A stretch of DNA of 64,000 nucleotides from Megamerina dolium (taxonomy: Eukaryota; Arthropoda; Insecta; Diptera; Megamerinidae), in assembly GCA_963854835.1 (NCBI GenBank), contig OY978526.1:18339868-18403867 (forward strand), given 5' to 3'. Positions 37,116 through 51,579 of this stretch are shown here, in pieces. A model generated the notes under the pieces. The model did no database searches and was not told where the DNA came from. It saw only the letters and a program-made list of their open reading frames with translations. The number at the start of each line of letters is the position of its first letter. Position 1 is the first letter of the stretch. A program made the translations under genes and the position numbers.

Positions 37116-39269
37116 GCTAATATCTTGATATCAAGCACTTGACGGTGATGAATTTTTCACTTAAATATAATACCAATAGAGTGCTATAAAATAATTAAAG
37201 TTTACTATCACATCCTTTCATTTGTCTTTTTTCTTCTTCTTCTTCTTTCTTCATATTTTCTCTGTACGAATATCGCATTCATAAATGCCCAGGAAATGCC
37301 CAGATGCACAGTTAGTAAGATATGATATTAAAGCAATTACAATTGCCAACCAGTTAACCGGTTAGGCTCTCACTTTCATTTCCATTTCCTGCTAATAATA
37401 TCAACCGTATCCGTTTCCGTCTAAACAGCATTTATACATATGAGCCATATGCACCACCCACCATCATTGCCATAAAAGAAGCTATTCGGCTATCTCGATA
37501 CCTATGGTATATGTATATATACATTGTAATGCCACTGAATAACTTTTACTATTCAAACTAAACTGACCAACAGCAAAGGAATGAACTATAACAGATATAT
37601 GCATTGAAAATATACCATATATGTATGTATGCGTGTGTGTGTGTGTAGCTATTATATGAAAATATAAAAAGAAAGAGTAAAATATCAAATGGATTACATA
37701 TATGTAAAAGGCCATAGAAATATGCATTATGTATTGTATATATATACTATATATATTGCCTGTTGTTGCTTATTGTACACACACAAATATCTCTTCAGGG
37801 CCAATACGAAATTAGTTCAACGAAGGCGAAGGTGCTCATAATACCATAAAATTGGGCTTGTCGACTAATTATGAACAACGAGAAAAAGAAGAATTTACGC
37901 TTAAATACAAAGTTAATATTAAAATGTATATATTTATGTATGTATATGTGTAAGTGACTATTACTTATAGTATGTTGAAAGATAGAAGCAAAAGATAAAG
38001 CTAAAGCGTATTAAATTTATAGTTGACACACCATATGACATGAGGTTTTATATAACTACTACTATGTATGTCTGCATATATATAGAGATTGAATACATAC
38101 AAGCTACAAATAAACATATATTATGCACGCACACAACCGCACTCACACTTATATTAACATTTAGTAGTATTAGACATTTTTACGCTTTCATGCTTTTCAT
38201 ACTTTTTTTTTTTTTCATCCTTTATTACGATTATGCCTGTGGTTCGCACTACATACATACTACTTACATATAACTATTTATATTGTATAAGTCAATGTTT
38301 CTTCTACTTCTTCCTACCCGTGATTATAATAAAGAAGACGCAGAAGAAGAAGAATAACAACAAGAACAACAGTGACAATAGCGAAAAGTTATACAACGAT
38401 TTAATGGAACAAAATGTATGAAAGAAAAAAAATTATTATACAGTATATGTACTACTATTACAATAAAAATATAAGTAAGATCGAAGCAGAGAAAGAGTAT
38501 GAGTACACACATACACACATCTTATATGTTTGCGTACAGTTAATATATATAATACTAAGCTAGCATGTGGGCGTTAAAATATGTATTATTTGAACATAAC
38601 ATTTAATCCAAAGAATTCTATTTTGGATTGCTTCAAGTCGCTTATATGCGCACTATGGCTAGTCATGTCTAATAGCGAAACTTACACACACACACATGCA
38701 CACAGTAAAAGGAGGAGTAGAATAAGAAAAAAAAAAGCAAGAAAGGGAAAGAGCTCAGCGCATACAAAAAAACATACAAATCTATGAATTGTTTGTTACA
38801 TATCTATGTACATATGTATTTATGTACATTAAATATATTTGCACATACTTTTAGAGCAAAGATCATCTATGGCGTAAAATAGTAAAAGAAATGAAGCAAA
38901 TAAGAAACGAAAAAGTAAGAGGAAGGAAGGAAGAAATAATCATAAAAATTACTGTAGCATGTGTCTGCTGGCTTGCTATACTATTTTTATATATACATAC
39001 ATATAGTACATATAGTAATTCTACTACTGCCAATGTGGCCGCCATTTGCAAGCAAGCATTTATATAGAATAGAATACATACAACATACAACTACTACCAA
39101 CTACTTAGTTCATACATACATATATGTTTATATATTATATGTATAGAGTATATAAACTATATACACATATTGGTAGTATTGGTCATGACGATGTTGCTCT
39201 TTAATAGTGTTTGCTTATTGCTGTGGTAAATAATAATAATAATGATCATCATTATGATAATAATGGACG

Positions 39270-39308
<39 letters not shown>

Positions 39309-39976
39309 CCATCATTAACCTAGAATGAAGTTACATATTTTTTCGATTTTGGACACCCTGGGGAATTTCTTCATTTGTTACGCGTTGCCATTACGTTACA
39401 CACACACACACACACATGCACATTTATATGTGCATCGTATAACTTACCATACCAGTCAACCATTTGAACATTATAGAAAAAAAATTGGACAATTTAAAAT
39501 ACAATCTACTAGATTTTAACAATTTTCTTTATCATTAACCCAATGAATTGAATTTTTTTGGAAAATCCCATGAGGTCGCAAATATTCAGAAATAGAAATT
39601 TTGCATTTAGAACTATTCTTTATTGCCTACTTGCAGTAATTATATAATTTATATAAGCACTTCTGTCAATAACGTCGTAAGGGAACATTTTTAGATGTAT
39701 TTTTTTATGATTTTTATTGTGAAAATATATTTTTAGAATATTTAAATGCAAAAATATGCAAGTGAAACAAGATGATGCGAATGTATTTATTTTTTGGAAT
39801 CGCGCTTCTATATTAGCATACAAAATTGAGACTGTAACTCCAAAATTGGCATGAATAATTCATCATTAATAATTCAAAACCTTTGAAAAACCATAGGATC
39901 GGCTGAGAAACCTCAAAAATGTTTATAATTTTAATCTTTAATTCAAATACTCAATAGTATTGAGCATTTTTATTTG
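37116..39976. other. Noncoding, microsatellite-rich
   Basis: No supported gene. TATG/CATA-rich patches, short CA runs and a long (CAT)n tract. Confidence 0.5.
39271..39308. repeat. (CAT)n microsatellite
   Basis: About twelve CAT units with one CAC interruption. Confidence 0.9.
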
Positions 39977-40700
39977 TTATACCCAAAGGAAAAAGTGATA
40001 GATGTGGAAAAGTATATAAAATATTGATCAGAATCATTAACCAAAGCGATTTAGCTATATCTGTTTATCACACATAAACTGCCGTAACTATTAAAAAATT
40101 TAACTGAAAATTCTTATATAAAATAACATTTACCAACAGATGGACTAATTCATAAATAATCGAAATCGAATCAAAACTATACCTACCTCCGATACAAATT
40201 TATGCTTTCATATATATATTTTGTCACACTTTACGCATTAAAATAGAAAGCTATCACGCTGACGCTTAGTGTATATAATTGAATTTACTAGTGTAGCACT
40301 CAGTTCCAAAATAGATCTAATCGGATGAACACTACATCTATCACTCATATAAAAGTATGTTTTCAAATGCATTTTTTTACACTTTTTGCATGAAAATATA
40401 ATACTATCAAGCTAAAATTAAGTAAATATGATTATATTTACAAATTAATAGATTAGTTCAAAAATGATCGTAATCCGATGAAAACCACGCCTACCTCCCA
40501 TATAAAAGTATGTTTGCATTTGTCTTTTATCACACTTTGGCCACGAATTAATTAATCAAATTGTCAATTAAAGTTCAATTTGATCAACTTGAAGAATAAA
40601 CTAAACTAGATGACAACCACTTCTGCCTACTACTCATACAAAAATATATTTTGTAAATGAAATCGAATTAAACACATCGACCATCTAATTTTCAAAGTCG
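39977..40700 (+). mobile_element. Family 2 repeat array, forward copy
   Basis: It begins TTATACCC at 39977, then GTATATAAAATATTGATCAG and CGATTTAGCTATATCTG (40012-40063), the mini-me-like head, here without a GTCC run. Tandem monomers follow. Their anchors are ACCTACCTCCGATACAAAT at 40181, a diverged one at about 40337, CCACGCCTACCTCCCATA at 40484, and a diverged one at about 40625, so the spacing is 136-156 bp. No coding capacity. The right boundary is approximate. Confidence 0.65.
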
Positions 40701-43439
40701 CCATAGCATCATTAATGCCGATTAACAAAAATATTTCCATTTAACAGAATTATAGTATTTCAAGTGCTTTCATTATGGTTAACTGGGATTCGATTTTTGT
40801 TGTTGTAATGTCTCACTATCAACACCATCAACAACACCATCAGCAGCGCCATTCAACACTATCCATATGTGCGCTTAATAGCCTTTAAAGATGTTTAAAT
40901 TTAAGCTCTTACACACATTAGTGCTTACAATTTAGTCTCTCTGTGTGTGTGTGTGTGTGGGTGTGCGTATAATTCTTTATCTATATTAGTATTAGTGAGA
41001 CCATAATATATTATATGTACTTGCTTGGTGCCATACACCATCACCACCTATTGCGTTGCTTTGTTGAAGGACATTGCTTAAATGATCTCTTGCTGGTTGC
41101 GAGTGAGTATATGCGTATATGTGACATTAATGTATTAATGTAAAAAAGCCATAATAATAATAATAAAATAAAGTGCCATGGAAAATATGTATATTATGAT
41201 ATAACAAAAGAAAAAAATCTCTTACATTCTTGGTGGTATATGATTTTCTTTTACTTCTTGTTTATATTGTTTTTGTTTTTTTTTTTTATTTGTTATTAAT
41301 ATTAATTAACTTTTTATAAAGAAAAAAAATAACGAAAAATTATAATTACAACAATAGCAACATATTTCATCAGCAGCTTCATACATTTTAAGTGGATATT
41401 TTAATAATAAGGTTTAATGTATTGTATGTAGCTTTGAAATAGAGTCAAACGTACCCATACACCTATTTACATATTACTGTAGTATGAGTACTACATATGG
41501 CGGCTATATTAATTTAACATTAAAATAATTCTCTGTTTTTTGAAAAAAAAAAAAATGCAAAACAAAATGTAAAAGCAACAATCTGAAAAAAACAAAACGT
41601 AAAAGGAGACCAAGGAGCGACGTAAAGGACTTATCTTAGTTGGTTTCATATACAGCCACCAATAGGGGTTTTAAGAGGTGTACTCACTGAATAGCGTATA
41701 TGTGTAATATTATTTCATTTCGTTTCGTTTCACTTCGTTCATCATCATCATCTACATTGATGTCATTAAAATGAGCGTTTCATGTGTGCATAATCAAGGA
41801 TTTTAAGAAGAATTCTTATATGTGTATGTGTGTGTGTGTGTGTATGTACACCACCTACCTTTGGCATGTTATTTCACAATTATGTGGCTGTTATTTTTTA
41901 ATTATGCAACAATTTTTCTTCCATTTTGTTGTTGTTTTTGGCATTAATTTTTGTTTTTCTCTCTCTCTCTCTCTCGCTCTGATTTTTATATTTGTAATTT
42001 CGCCTACTGACATACTTTTGCAGGAGTGTACGAACCGCAATGTATCACCAACACTCCTCCCAAAATTTGTACTTTCATCATATTTCATCATTTTTGGTAT
42101 GAGTATGAAAGAGAGAATGGAAGAGTATAATTAAAAAAAAAAATATTATTCTCAAGTATTTGAATATTTGAAGAGCAAGAGCAATAGCAATACAATAAGA
42201 GAAAAAGAACTACGCAATTTACTATAGTAGATATGATACGTATTAGGCAAAGACAACAACAACAACGTTAGCGGAAATATTTTTATCGTAGAAAGCATGC
42301 CGCAGGTCATAGATGTGTGTAATGTATGTACAATTAAAAAAAAATGAAAAAAGTATTTATATGAACATGCAACATGCAAACGTTCCAATAATGATGATGA
42401 TAATAATATTATGATGAGCGGTTTGTTGACGCTCCGCTTATTTCCCCACACATGTATTTCCTTTTTACCTTTTTTTTTTGTTTTTTGAAACAGTTACATA
42501 TACTATACATAATAAATGTAAGTACATCAAAGCAACAAATAAAAAGAAGAGCTCAACTCAATAAGGCGATACATACCATACGAATATATCGTAGCTACAT
42601 ATTTTCTATTTTTAATTACACAAACAGAAAATTACACACACACACACACACAGAGAAAGAGAGAAAGAGATAGAGGAAACCAATTATTAATACGATGACG
42701 GCAGCCCATCACCGTATAATTGAGTTAACTTGCAATATTGTGTGCTCTCACCTTTTATAAGAATATATGAAACTCTGTGTGTGTATGTATGTGTGTGTGT
42801 GTGTAAAAGTATACTGTTTTTTTTTTAATTTTCTTTCATGCTTTCTTCTACATTTTTCTCTGACATTTGCCGACAAAACGTTTATATTATTATTGTGCTA
42901 TTCTGACTGTCATCTCTTGCTCTCTCTTCTAGTTATTTGCTCTCTATCATCATGGTGCCTTCATTTCTATTACCAATTCATTGGAAATATTTTTGTATTT
43001 TTTTATTATTTTTGCGCATTTTGACTTTTTTTTCCGACAACTTTTTTCTTTTTCTATTCTATTGGGAAATCTGACGGAAAGCTACAAATTTATTAAGTGG
43101 CACTTGTTGTTGGTGTTGTTGTTCGATCATCATCATCGATGGTTATTATGTATCGATAGTTGCTGAGTTTTGTTGATTGTTATTATTCTTGGAACGTTTT
43201 TGCAACATTTTCAAGAATTTTATTTTTGTTTTTGTTTATTTTTTTTTTTTTTTTGTAACAAATGAATTAGTAATGACAATATTGATGATATTACTAATGA
43301 TGTTGATGTGATAATAATGACAGAGAGATGACGGCAATGGTGATGTATGTATATGACTGTTTGTGTTACCAGAGTCAAAAAGAGAAGTAATATTAAAATG
43401 GAGTATTTAACTATTGAAATTTGATTTTTCATTCGAAAA
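40701..43439. other. Noncoding, microsatellite-rich
   Basis: No supported gene. GT, CT and CA runs at about 40938-40960, 41825-41845, 41960-41978 and 42634-42653, plus long T tracts. Confidence 0.5.
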
Positions 43440-44640
43440 TTACAATCGAAAACATAATTTTATATGAGAGATGGGTGTGGTCTTCATTCGATTGCTCTCA
43501 CTTTTATACGATTTCATTTATTTGAATATATAATTGTATGTATTGTAAGTTTCAATGTGATAACTTTAAATTTTCGTGCGAAAATTGTGAATTAATTCAT
43601 ACAGTAGCATAAATTTGTATGAGTGGCAGGTTTGGATTTTATCTGATTAATAAGATTTTTCAAGATTTTAATAAATTAGTATATAAAATCATATTTACTA
43701 AAATTTCAATTTGATAACTTTTCATTTTCGCGCAAAAAGTGTGAAAACACTCATTCAAACAGATACTTTTGTATGGGAGGTAATAGTAGATCTTCTAGGA
43801 TACACTCAATTTTTGAATATATCTATTAGTTAGTTAAGATATTTGTACGTACTAAGTTTCAGCATGATAACTTTATATTTTCGCGCAAAAAGTGTGAAAA
43901 CACTCATTCAAACAGATACTTTTGTATGGGAGGTAGTAGTAGATCTTCTCCGATACAGTCAATTTTCGGATATTTCTATTAGTTAGTTAAGATAGTCGTA
44001 TGTATTAAGATTCACAGTACTTACTTTATATATTTTTGCGCAAAAGATGTGAAAAAACTGACACAATAACGTAATTTTGTAAGGGAGGTAGGCTTGACTT
44101 TCATCCTATTACGACCATTTCTTAACATAATAATTGTGTACTAAAACTAACTTAATATACTAAATTTTAGTTTATTAGTTTCTTATTTTCAAGGGAAAAA
44201 ATATGAAAATATATTTTTATATGGGAGGTAGGTGTGGTTTTCAACCGATTACGCCTTATGTGCAATATATTAAAATTATGGTAACAGTAACTGTACAGGC
44301 CAAATTTTATTTTATTTGCTTTTCATTTTCGCGAGAAAATTGTGAAACGATACATTTGAAATCATACTTCTATATGAGAGGCAGTCCTAATTTTTATTCG
44401 ATTTCGCTCATTCACGAACACATCCACTCATTGATGAAAATAATCGTGTATACTGATTTTCAGCTTGATCCCTTTATAATTTCGACAGCTATCGTAAGAA
44501 TAGGAGACATTCTAGTGGGCTCATGGGTAGACAACAGATAGACAGACCTATGGACATGACATCGAAGCAGCTCTTAATTTTGATCAATAATGTATATATT
44601 TTTCGATATTTTCCTCTACTTATGGGTGTTGCATAGGGAA
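43440..44640 (-). mobile_element. Family 2 repeat array, reverse copy B
   Basis: Seven monomers with an ATGGGAGGTAG-like anchor (reverse of CTACCTCCCAT) at about 43465, 43619, 43773, 43926, 44081, 44221 and 44374, mostly 153 bp apart. At the right end the head appears in reverse: GACAGATAGACAGACC-type units, then ATGGACATGACATCGA, TTGATCA and a short TATATA (44529-44600). Two neighbouring monomers share about 58 identical bases (43725-43782 and 43879-43936), showing local homogenisation. Confidence 0.7.
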
Positions 44641-47600
44641 GCAGTAGCTCAATATTATGAAAATGATTGTTCGTCCCACCGAAATCAATTAGAGCTGAAG
44701 CTTCGTTTCGTAACAACCAGATCTGTTGAATTTTGGTTTGGTCTAATGTATATTTAAGTATTTCATTTCCATTTCGTTTGTGTTTCTTATAGCGCTTCAA
44801 GGCTATTGACGCTGTATTTGCCCATCGCACTTTACCTCGACCTCCAAAGAACCACTCATTTACAGAATAAATGAATCACCGTTTATAATAATCTATCACT
44901 GCGTCAATAGATTATATATCTGGTGATTTTCAGGTCCTCAAAAAGATTAACCATTCGATACCAGTTAACTACAAGCGACTCCAGCAGTCTCGATGTTGAC
45001 CAGCCTTTATTATGTCCAAATTTATCATATAAAAAAAAAATGTTAATAATATTATCTTCATCGGCATCATTATGATAATTCTAACATTCATTCGTATATT
45101 AATAATATTTATTCATAACAACATTCATTATAACAAGATACCTACGTGTATCATTCGAGTAATATATTATATAGGGGAATGTGTTCAGTATCTCGATGCA
45201 ATGGTATAATATTATTCAAATTGTATCTTTGTCTCATAAAAGATACAACAAAGCAATCATTTGTTTGTCCTTTGCTTTACTTATTCTTGAACAAAAATAT
45301 TTCACTTATTTTAGAATTTCTTTAGTGCGCAGCTTTTGCTTATGTTTATTTATACGATTTTTTTTTTCTTCCCACATTTTCTTTGTTTTCTTACGTTACA
45401 TTGTTGTCAAATTCACGCTTTCTTAGTGTTTTTTTTTCTTTTGAATAATTGTAAAAAAAAAAATCAAATTCAAATTTATTCATTTTGCTACTCAACTTAG
45501 TATTCAACAAAGAAAATTTCATCAATTTGTCTTTTAAATTTGCTCAAAACCAAGAAGAAAAAAAAAACATAAACCAACATGAGGAAATACTAGTGAAACG
45601 CCCACACGCCCACTTGCCCGTATTTACGTTGTTCATCTTAAATTCATCTGATTTCCATTATTTCTATTTCATCGCAACGTTTCCGTGTTCGTATTCGTTA
45701 GTTTTTTGTGTTTCATCCTTCAATAATATTCTTATACACCCATTACCCCACCTTTTGTTGGTTATTTTTGGAATACCTGAAAAATGAATTCAATTTATTA
45801 TTGTCGCCCGCCCTGTCAAACATTTCCTTTTCACTTTTCTACAAGTGCGAGTATGTATGTGTATGTATTCTTCTAGTTCTCTTCAATATATTGTGAGTAC
45901 TTTCTCTAATGTGTCTATCTGTCTGTCTGTCTGTTTGTATGTCTCGTGCTATCTGTTTGCTTACCTGTAATTTGCAATTTGTTCTCCGCACCTTAGGATG
46001 CTTAGTTAGACACTTGTCTCTTGATTTTACTCATACACCACAATATGTGTGGATGTATGTATGTATATGTATTCTATGTGCATTTACAAGTAGGAAGGAA
46101 GGAAGTGTGCAAATTTTTAGGTTCAACGACGTTATTATTTAAAAAAAATAAAATAAAATAAAAATAAAAAATAAAAAACAAACGAATGAACAAACAAATG
46201 AATGAATGAATGTAAAATTTTGACAAATTAGCCATGACATAGTATACTTACCTATACATTTATATGCATTATATGATGTTGAAATATTTTTAACAGAATT
46301 TATAGAAATTTAATACAATAGTGAAAGAGAAAATGAATGTAAAGCAGTGTATGTAGGTATAAAAAAAATAATTTAATTGAAAATATTACAAAATTCATAA
46401 AATGAGAATGCCAAAAAAAATTGATCATGTAGGGATTGAATATGCAATGAAAATCGATATCAATTAGCTGAAGGAAATAAATTTGATATAAACAAGTACA
46501 TATGTATGAATATCAATGCTTTTAGATTAATGACTGTCAGAATATATTGAGTTACTTGTCTATAAAAACATTTTTTAAAAATAAGTGAAAGGTTTTCATA
46601 TGTCTATTATAGTTTTCACCTTGATAAGAAACTCCAAAAAACAAAACAAACATTTATTTGCCAATAAATCAGCATGTTGTGCACTTTGCTTAATTTTTCA
46701 ACATTTTTAGAAATCCGAAGTGTAAGTTCGACTTACATATGCGGTATATTTTCAACCTCCAAATGAAACAATGATGCATGATTTATGTTGCAAACATATT
46801 AACTGAAGTTGGTTGCTTCAGAAAGGCTTTCAGCAGATCCACGTACTCGTATATGAAAGTAAAATAATATTTTTCTGTGTATGATTAGCTTAACCTTCTC
46901 TAAGCATAGATTAAAGTTACAGACTAGAGTACTCTACCTATAAAGCGTGCCTTTTGTTTCCCAGCTAAGGTATTACCCAGTCAGCCACTGTCAAACAAGT
47001 AAAAACTTTTGTTATAGGAGGAGGACGCAATTCCACACGATTGCCTATTGAATTCAATATCTTATTCTACTCCTAAATGGAATACCTAACCTTACTTATA
47101 CAGTGAGGATATATGGGATTGACCAGTGCCACCTGCTCGCACCTTATACTATTCGAACTGGCCGATTCAAAAATTTTAGCAAGATTGTTTCAACTTAGTA
47201 TATCGGGTTACGACTTACTCGATCAAGCATTGGTTGGTTTTATTACCTTTTTTTCTCATGCCTTATGCCGGCAAGTCATACACCTTTAGTACGTATTTAT
47301 GTATAAAGCATTTAAGAATTATGTAGTGTAAAATTCTTACGATACTACATTTTACGTTCAGTGAAAATTCATTTGATTGTTCTTTCTCTGTCGTCATAGT
47401 GATTGACTACACGAGTATGTGTATGTGTGTGTATACATCTACTGATATTACTGTATGACAACAATAAGGAGAAGAAGAAGAATCAAATGAATTTTTCTAT
47501 AATACACATATTTGCTATGGTTTGTTTATTGTTGGTACGTTGAATATTTTAATGATTTATGGAGTATTCGTAGGTAGGTATGGAAATAGTTGTAACAGGC

Positions 47601-49660
47601 TTAGTTTTGACCTATTACATTCCTTAGACCTTAGCGAATTTTTGTCTATTAGGCTATTACAGATAGTAGCGTTTTGATTCTGATTCGCTAAATTTCTAGT
47701 TCGTTCACTATTCTAACAAAGAGCCAAGTAAATATAGAATTCAGTTCGTGCAGTAAACATTGAGGCAAATATTTACCTTTCCTAATTATAACTGAGTAAT
47801 CGATAACAAATTTTTCTTCAAACGTGATTACACCCTAAATGAATGCAAAAACACACGAAAACCGAAAAATAGCATAATTGCTGCCGATAAATTGCTTCAA
47901 ATATAGTGAGGTGTATGACCGATCTGAGTTAAATTTTCTTTCTCCACTTATTAAGGGGTCTCTCATACAAATTGAACAGAAAAACAACTGAAAATCGAAA
48001 AATAAGTCTATAGCTGGCCGGAACTATAACGCCAAATTATTTTTGATCAACAATATTTCTTTCATTCGCACTTATTCCATTATTTTTATATCTTAGCAGG
48101 ATTCCCTGTGCGATATCATTATTGTTTTGTACGTGTTAAGTTTGGATTTAAATAATATAGGAAGGGATCTTCTTATTCTAGCCGATTCCCGATAGCAACA
48201 TTTTTGTGAAATCTTTTTGTCTGAGCATCGTCACAGAATTATTTTGGAAGCTTCTTCTAGGCAAATTGATACTGTCGTAAGAATAGACAGTTTTTAACCG
48301 ACAATTGTGCCTCATTTTGAGAAACGATTTTGTTACTTTCCTTAAAAATTCAAATGCTATATTATGGTTCCAATTAACGAACCATCGAAAGATGTTTTAC
48401 ACTATAATTCATAATACCACTCACATTGTCAACATAAATTGACTAGTCAATGGTGTAGCTGTAAATGAAGCTGACCATTTTTTTTTGTTATTAATGCAGC
48501 GAGAGTTAGTTGCATGAATGCTTAAATATATCCCATTAAAATCAACTTCTTATCCCTCTTTTTTTATATATTTGCTTGCATTCATGGATTACTTTGAATG
48601 TTAAACGAGAAGTGAAATATATGAAATCTCAATCGAGTAAAAGCCAAGAAAAGATTCCACATTATTATTATTATTATCAGAGGGTTGTATTGCACTGCGA
48701 CCCTAGGTCTATTGTGCACCCCATCATGGACTAGAGTATTTCTCTAAGTCCAGCATCCATAAGGAAGTTTAGTATAGATCCTATCCTAATGGACTTCAGC
48801 AGATTTTCTATATTCCAAAAGGACTAGTGAAAATACAATTACCTTACCAGTTCCATTATACTTCAGGGGTACGACAATAATTGCGCACATGTGCATGTAT
48901 ATACACTAACATATCTAAACATAAATCGTATAATCAAAGACTTCTTGCTCAACTTCCGTTTCATCTTCTTAAAAACAATACTTCAATATTTCAACTAAAC
49001 TCAATTGTGTGTGTGTATTTGTTCGTTGATACAACTTAATGCGCTCAAAATCTTCTCATAGAAAATTCCGGTAAATAGAATAAAATAAAGCAACACCGAA
49101 AGAAGGAAGAATAAACAGAGAGAGAATCCATATTTAATTGAAACTCATTGAAACTCAAACTAAGAAAATTCAAAAACAAAACAAAAAGCATAAAATAAAA
49201 ACAACAAAATGATATGAAAGACGAATTTACAACAATAACTCACATTCGCGCGTTAATTCAAAAGTTTCCTTTTGTATTATATGATACATATACTATTTAT
49301 TTCATACTAATATATATATATAGTACGATATATTCACACACAAACACATATTTACCTATACATATGTAAGTAACTACCTACATATTGTATTTACCTCGTA
49401 TTCGTATGTTGTTTTTCTTCACTCGACTACAATACATTGAGAAGAAATAAAAGAACAAAAAGAAAATATATGTACAATATATATTTTGTATACTTACAAC
49501 TGCAACAAGATAACATTGTTTATTGTTGTTACTCTATTGTTGAACAAGAAGCAACAGTAGAAGAAGTATAAGAAGAAGAGGAAGAAGAAGCAATGGCAAG
49601 GCACAAGATGCATTGCAATTCAGTCAAAGTTTAATAGCGTATCTGAAGTGCTTAAGTAGT

Positions 49661-49691
<31 letters not shown>
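49661..49691. repeat. (AAC)n microsatellite
   Basis: Ten AAC units. Confidence 0.9.
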
Positions 49692-50658
49692 CGAAATAAC
49701 AATGAAATATCTTAACTACCAAACAAACACACACACACACACGCATATATGTACTCGACGACGCCAACGACAACGACTACGACTATGCAACAGTAGCAGC
49801 AGCAGCATAACACAATGGTAAGGCTCTTCAATGGATGATGTTCAAGTAGATTCAAGGCGATGATTTGCAATTTCTCTACGTGATCATGGTATCGTAAGTA
49901 GGTAAAGAAAGATATGGCAGCAATATACAACAACAACAACAACGACAACATGTTGAATTTGCTGCTATACAAGAGTAGAGGCAACAAAAAAATTGCAACA
50001 AGAGAGAAGCACACTAATCGATTAATGATGAAAATTAAAATTACAACAAAATCACGCAAGAAAAAACATAAAAGAAATAAGCGAAAATGAACACACACAC
50101 ACACACACACACAGACACATATATGAGAGTTTAATGACTGCCATAGAAAGTGCTGAACTTGTTGTAATCGAAGAAAGCTGCTTAAGAAAACATATACACA
50201 CACGCACACACATACACAGATAGAGAACAAGAACTAAGGGAGCAGACAGTTAAAGGAAACGACAACAAAAAATACAACAACAACAACAACGATGGGGGAA
50301 AATATAAGCATCAACATCAATAGGGCCAGCAGTATGTAGAAGCAATAATAAATCTTCAATATTGGATGAGTGCATTCCAAATGCACCCAGAGTCACCCAG
50401 TAGATCATCCCATCAGCAGCACACTCATTCATAAGTCAACTTTCGTACAATATTATTGTGGATTCTACTATGGAAGAGTAGCAACATTTTAATCTCTCAG
50501 TTCATGCTTAGTTATAGCATATAGACGATTATCGTCGTCACCATCACCATCAACTATCGTCATCGTTGTTGTACATATTTCCCGCTGCTGCTTACTTACT
50601 AACAATATATATTAGCCATCATATCAGATTGTTCACATTTCAGCTAGACATGGTGAAA

Positions 50659-50688
50659 AGAGAGAGAGAGAGAGAGTGTGTGTGTGTG
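50659..50688. repeat. Compound (GA)n(GT)n microsatellite
   Basis: GA units joined directly to GT units. Confidence 0.85.
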
Positions 50689-51579
50689 TAAGGAGACAGG
50701 ACGTTGTATTTAGTACGTTAGATCAATTTCTTCCGTTTCATTCATTCTCGAGTAGCTTGCTTAGGAATACATATAGTAACGAATGAAGAGTGAAATGTAA
50801 TATGATGGTATTGGTGGATGTTGCAATATGATTGGATTATTATTTTATTATTTGTTGACCCTTGCCGAAGGAATTTTAAAATTCTTTCATCGCAAGCCAA
50901 AATGACGACGAGTATTGGTATTAGTTGAACATCATCCAATACGTCTACTCATCTTTCTGATGATGATGATGATGATGGGTTATGATGGTATCGAAATAAT
51001 AATCGTAATGAAATTTGTTGTTTTTTCTTCAACAAAAAAAATTAATTGAACTCAAGTGGCATGTTAAGTGGTTTAACAGAAGACGGAACTTATAAGAAAA
51101 ATGGCGTGAAAAAAATTATACAAAGTAATACTCAATACTTTTATTATCTAAATGAAGAATACTTGAACTAATTAAGAGGATTATTATTATTATCAGAGTA
51201 ATATCTTAATAATACTTAATAATAAAGAAATAAAAAATTTTTAAAAAGGTTTCGGTCAATAAAGTAATCATACAATTATGAGCTCATTATATGAAACAAT
51301 ATTGAATAAGTACGAAAGAATTTCACATTGAAAACTTAAAAAAAAATTATTGGAAAATGACAGCTTGATAAGCAATAAAATTAAGAGCAATTGAAATTAT
51401 ATAGAGTAGTTAGTTGCAACAAGTAACCTTTGAGACAGTTGAGATATTTTTAATTTGGATTGATTTTAATGGGCTTATGTTTTAGCATTTCATTTTGCAG
51501 AAGGATAAGGTTATAAACGGTGAAAATTAAAGTTTAAATAATAATTAATAAATATTATGTTATCATATATACATAGTTT

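Larger units (their letters stand above)
44641..51579. other. Noncoding, no supported gene
   Basis: Frames here are T-rich or low complexity. A small family 1-like scrap may lie at 47900-48000 (CCACTTATTAAGGGGTCTC then CATACAAA). A less AT-rich block of unknown nature lies at 48680-48860. (AAC)n at 49661-49691, (CA)n at 50093-50112, GA/GT runs at 50659-50688 and (GAT)n at 50958-50977. Confidence 0.45.

Noticed and set aside
44489..44830. 113-codon minus-strand ORF beside array B
   Set aside because: Its second half lies in the family 2 repeat head, and the first half shows no known domain; most likely chance.
49712..50230. 172-codon minus-strand frame, the longest in the window
   Set aside because: It is Cys/Val/Leu-rich because it reads (CA)n and CAA repeats in antisense. 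No domain or coding signature beyond low complexity.
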